A stretch of 7,589 bases of DNA, taken from an uncultured Clostridia bacterium. GTDB lineage: Bacteria; Bacillota; Clostridia; TANB77; CAG-508. Of this stretch, positions 7,401 to 7,589 are shown piece by piece (within the stretch, counting starts at the first letter, position 1; every line of letters starts with the position of its first letter). The notes beneath the pieces are model-generated. The model saw nothing but the letters and a program-made list of their open reading frames with translations. It searched no databases and was not told where the DNA came from. The position numbers and the translations under genes were made by a program. Location: the NCBI GenBank assembly GCA_947631725.1, contig CANRML010000059.1:1-7589 (forward strand). The letters are read 5' to 3'.

Positions 7401-7589
7401 TATGGACCTGTAGAAGTAGAACTTATACCTGAGTACAATCTTAAAATATCAAATACTAAAGTTACAAATGTAAACAATGCTGAACATAAGGCAACAATTG
7501 AATTTACTGCAACTAATAATTCTCGATATAAAGTAAAATCAATAAATATAAATGGTACTGACTATGGTGTAACACCTTTAGAGCCTGCT
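1422..7589 (+). CDS. Giant repetitive surface protein: signal peptide, cohesin-like domain, membrane hairpin, tandem Ig-like modules (3' end outside window)
   Basis: The frame is open for 2,056 codons to the right edge without a stop, so the protein exceeds roughly 230 kDa. Domains in order: signal peptide 1-23 with likely cleavage after VFA; cohesin-like beta domain about 26-153; acidic linker 154-180; two hydrophobic helices 181-201 and 213-231; Asn/Ser/Thr-rich linker 273-347; then tandem beta-rich modules from about 355 to the end. By the positive-inside rule the short loop between the helices is cytoplasmic, so both the cohesin-like domain and the modules face outward. I see no Cys or Trp after residue 186. 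No LPXTG, S-layer homology or dockerin segment is visible, though the C-terminus is missing. A role as adhesin, stalk or cell-surface scaffold is inferred from architecture; no catalytic motif was found. Start, reading frame and secretion are well supported. Function is unknown. Confidence 0.93.
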   Translation, partial: MKKSVVILLTILLIFISATAVFAEDKMDLNLNKSEVNKGEEVIVSINFDTSETSSLSSYTAKLKYDKDVFEDIKEEDFQEQENWADIKYSNYDSKFSLINKSDETTQKQINIKLKVKENAKSGDTDVTLYSASATDGENPILLDDVSQKINIIGDENDVILESEEETLSAKTEETKAEFPWLILLCVILVLIIIFAIVKLLPKFNLNKKEKRLITAIGVILILALLTISVIKAFKKPADSNIESNVGQEENIKKDTEYVLEIKNSGDEVEDENEENTENSSIFDNSNTSNTSSETTNSNSSTNKTTGTSSNKRPSGVTNSSSNGNNGNSNSSNSNNNNNNNENNNQNPAEQTPEYGFENKNMTLSSTVSEGESLVLTFENAVYSKYGVSAVVINGVSYPVKNENGKYTAQLPKGTKGTNNKITVEKVILENGYEKEVNQSFEYVYLKNAPSIENISTEKADKNIKVNLGITDNDSAIKDITIYLLDENGNTLQIQKYVEGGVSFDISKAGTYKVKAKATYDLGDSKELSVEKEANNSYTTPLNLKITNGKILVNGKESKYIGKGQKAQLVYTVETNTDELIKYIYINSQKLQAVKNADGYYVVDFNAPNNTGKTQINVTKVSFDKFGDVDASYSQEIEILKSATPELVSVQLNGTEEKPILSYKINDEEDTFVSGTITITNLKTNETQEIKIENLEGIIELEDLKPFVRYSADFVIIYDLDQDKESKDNQSITTLEGVEFELEKDYEFVLKDFKVKNIDTTNKEISLEFTSTNITETSEEYEDHYVTKVTINGKKYDVTKSGTSYTVTIPYDDNTHTITLQEAELNNGHIFFDLNAEVVVFKAKPTAKVESEVLDNQKTIKGKIDIEDSENVITDLEARLVDSEGNTILRQQIAKETKEVTFDAEKDMFDAGTYYIEIGADYDAVDGLVHNSKETIGKVELKIDTKASITNAEVQNYYVEKGKDVVITYTYTSNNKNKPTGININNTFYPATINQDGTFTVSIPAEIDNYGPKTINVQVLMFEGETVVLDRNNTKTAEYYLLKDAPSIEYKFNEFVKDQSLEFNLNNPENAIIKDAKVILTNEENEEVLKEDLKLAETTKIELNKYKDKLPNGTYTLKLSGTYDLDDDENNGEINTHKLSEIFEERQIQIITTYTADLSITKVDVKADVAIVTFTSTNSVNADLKYIVMDDGQKYEVTKQEGEENTYTVRISHENEKNVTKNIQKVIVSRNGTDEIDIDLTNAQSYELFKKAPKATNVNKNYDYDNNKLSVEFSLEDTANIARNITVVVKNGDTLVASQKLENLENNIGKAEFDITKAGKYTIEILADYERNDGNVHKQAKINEEDVTFDIEIKPIVTFEKLENRYFDRNTKTIDLVYTITSNTDKPITAIVFNGKEYTGEDLKVENGKYVFTVDIPQTPGEKVYELTSIKYEDTENPIDIKNKDASIYVLKLAPQVTDFTLNKEEETVSFKVDNPEDAKIKGNVVIKLNGEAIYTKELQAGDIKINLRDITDFNEYATYEVTLDGAYDLDDDESNGNELPLSDLLKKEIQLKIRTDISFEKFSTKYPGKSNKDGTDRTDGKEFVEITFKVNSNTSIPVSEIYVNGKSYPATLVGEVTSLGDGNYEGKYTIKYKAKDTSGLEDIIVDKVKHEAEDVTVQEIKDQIDVLKSAPYVPFNYEIDEDYDNSTITFKFELRDPEGIVESAYATLGSGQYKEGFKDENGNSTPAVSVGKNEITFKNVDKGRGFPFVVNVTYDLDTDTLPNITGNGTGDDNYYKDDSIFKVIAFLFPPSVLKVDNVSAKTSTSSEASKYLNKNEPFHLSFTSETFIGSLDGQKISYYPEYAQIGGKSYKLIKDGNTYTTEDTFEGYADAGVKDIVIESITLSNREVVEEDVEAKLEVLKDRLTVENFKVDTSSEKAVVSYELKDADNSFVNGMIKIQDTDNNKVTTMEINKDKSSYELTLSPYIKYSITLEITSDLDEDHDNELHQEEQSYGPVEVELIPEYNLKISNTKVTNVNNAEHKATIEFTATNNSRYKVKSININGTDYGVTPLEPA
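1497..1880 (+). other. Cohesin-like domain
   Basis: Residues about 26-153 follow the cohesin pattern. A first strand (LNLNKSEV) leads to NKGEEVIVSINFD, then S-Y-x-x-K-L-x-YD (58-66), and a late strand pair (INIKLKVKENAKSGDTDVTLYSA) that ends before the linker. Cohesins bind dockerin partners in cellulosomes, but many cohesin-fold domains in other Bacillota have no known partner. No dockerin is visible in this window. The domain contains the only Trp outside the membrane region (W84). The fold call rests on pattern recognition only; another carbohydrate-binding or Ig-like beta-sandwich is possible. Confidence 0.6.
1962..2114 (+). other. Two-helix membrane hairpin
   Basis: Residues 181-201 and 213-231 are both hydrophobic and long enough to span a membrane. 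The loop between them is short and strongly basic (K199, K203, K208, K209, K211, R212 against one E210). The segment before the first helix is acidic. With the signal peptide removed, this places the N-terminal domain outside, the loop inside and everything after residue 232 outside. The Lys at 232, 235 and 236 weaken the positive-inside argument for the second helix a little. Confidence 0.8.
2238..2462 (+). repeat. Asn/Ser/Thr-rich low-complexity linker with an AAT microsatellite
   Basis: Residues about 273-347 are nearly all Asn, Ser, Thr, Gly and Glu, including seven Asn in a row (335-341). At DNA level, 2430-2444 is five in-frame AAT units, followed by GAA and three more AAT. It is probably a flexible spacer that lifts the module array off the membrane. 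Slippage here would change length in whole codons without breaking the frame. The antisense strand reads as a run of Leu codons, which is an artefact. Confidence 0.85.
2484..7589 (+). repeat. Tandem array of ~200-residue two-part Ig-like modules
   Basis: A first half-module A1 (355-445) is followed by units that each open at an LKxAP-like hinge: residues 446, 640, 841, 1042, 1249, 1451, 1668 and 1901, the last cut by the window edge. Each unit has a B half and an A half. The B half ends in an aromatic-Asp loop (Y/S-D-L-D-x-D in most). The A half carries [I/V]-N-G-x-x-Y, then G-x-Y-x-V-x-[I/L]-P, and a closing strand leading to the next hinge. Acidic loops begin at 521, 719, 923, 1124, 1329, 1529, 1756 and 1978, so spacing is about 200 for six copies and then rises to 222-227. 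The halves look like Ig/fibronectin-type beta-sandwiches, but I cannot assign a named family. Even and odd units form two classes, giving a period near 400. The copies are diverged in protein sequence, so this is an old array rather than a recent DNA duplication. Confidence 0.85.

Overview
The window comes from an AT-rich genome with Bacillota-style signals. It has purine-rich Shine-Dalgarno sites, sigma-A-like promoters and a short stem-loop followed by a T-run. Its tyrosine recombinase reads like the Xer proteins of Clostridia. The few tryptophans I can place (one in the LysM protein, two in the large protein) are all TGG, and no in-frame TGA occurs in the genes, so the standard bacterial code applies rather than the mycoplasma code. 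The surface-protein features fit a single-membrane anaerobe, perhaps a gut clostridium. That placement is inference.

Layout: positions 2-229 (+) hold the C-terminal end of a small LysM-domain protein resembling the YneA cell-division suppressor. It is cut by the left edge. A 10-bp stem-loop (228-257) separates it from a convergent tyrosine recombinase of the XerC/D family at 261-1253 (-), which is complete and has all six catalytic residues. The 168-bp gap at 1254-1421 carries two back-to-back promoters of almost the same sequence, one for the recombinase and one for the gene to its right. From 1422 (+) to the right edge runs one uninterrupted reading frame of 2,056 codons that does not end inside the window.

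This giant protein is the main item of interest. It starts with a signal peptide and a cohesin-like domain. A two-helix membrane hairpin and an Asn/Ser/Thr-rich linker follow, then at least 1,700 residues of tandem beta-rich modules. Each roughly 200-residue unit joins two Ig-like halves, and most units carry an acidic DLDxD loop. The halves alternate between two sequence classes, giving a higher-order period of about 400 residues. I know of no named family with this whole architecture. A surface stalk, adhesin or scaffold role is inferred from architecture only.

The left-hand genes look like housekeeping: LysM/YneA-like and XerC-like genes, which would fit a lexA (SOS) neighbourhood just outside the window. 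The giant gene is divergent from them and is probably its own transcription unit. Nothing in the sequence links it functionally to the recombinase. I found no RNA genes, insertion sequences or CRISPR arrays. All other open frames longer than about 60 codons are shadows of the two large genes.
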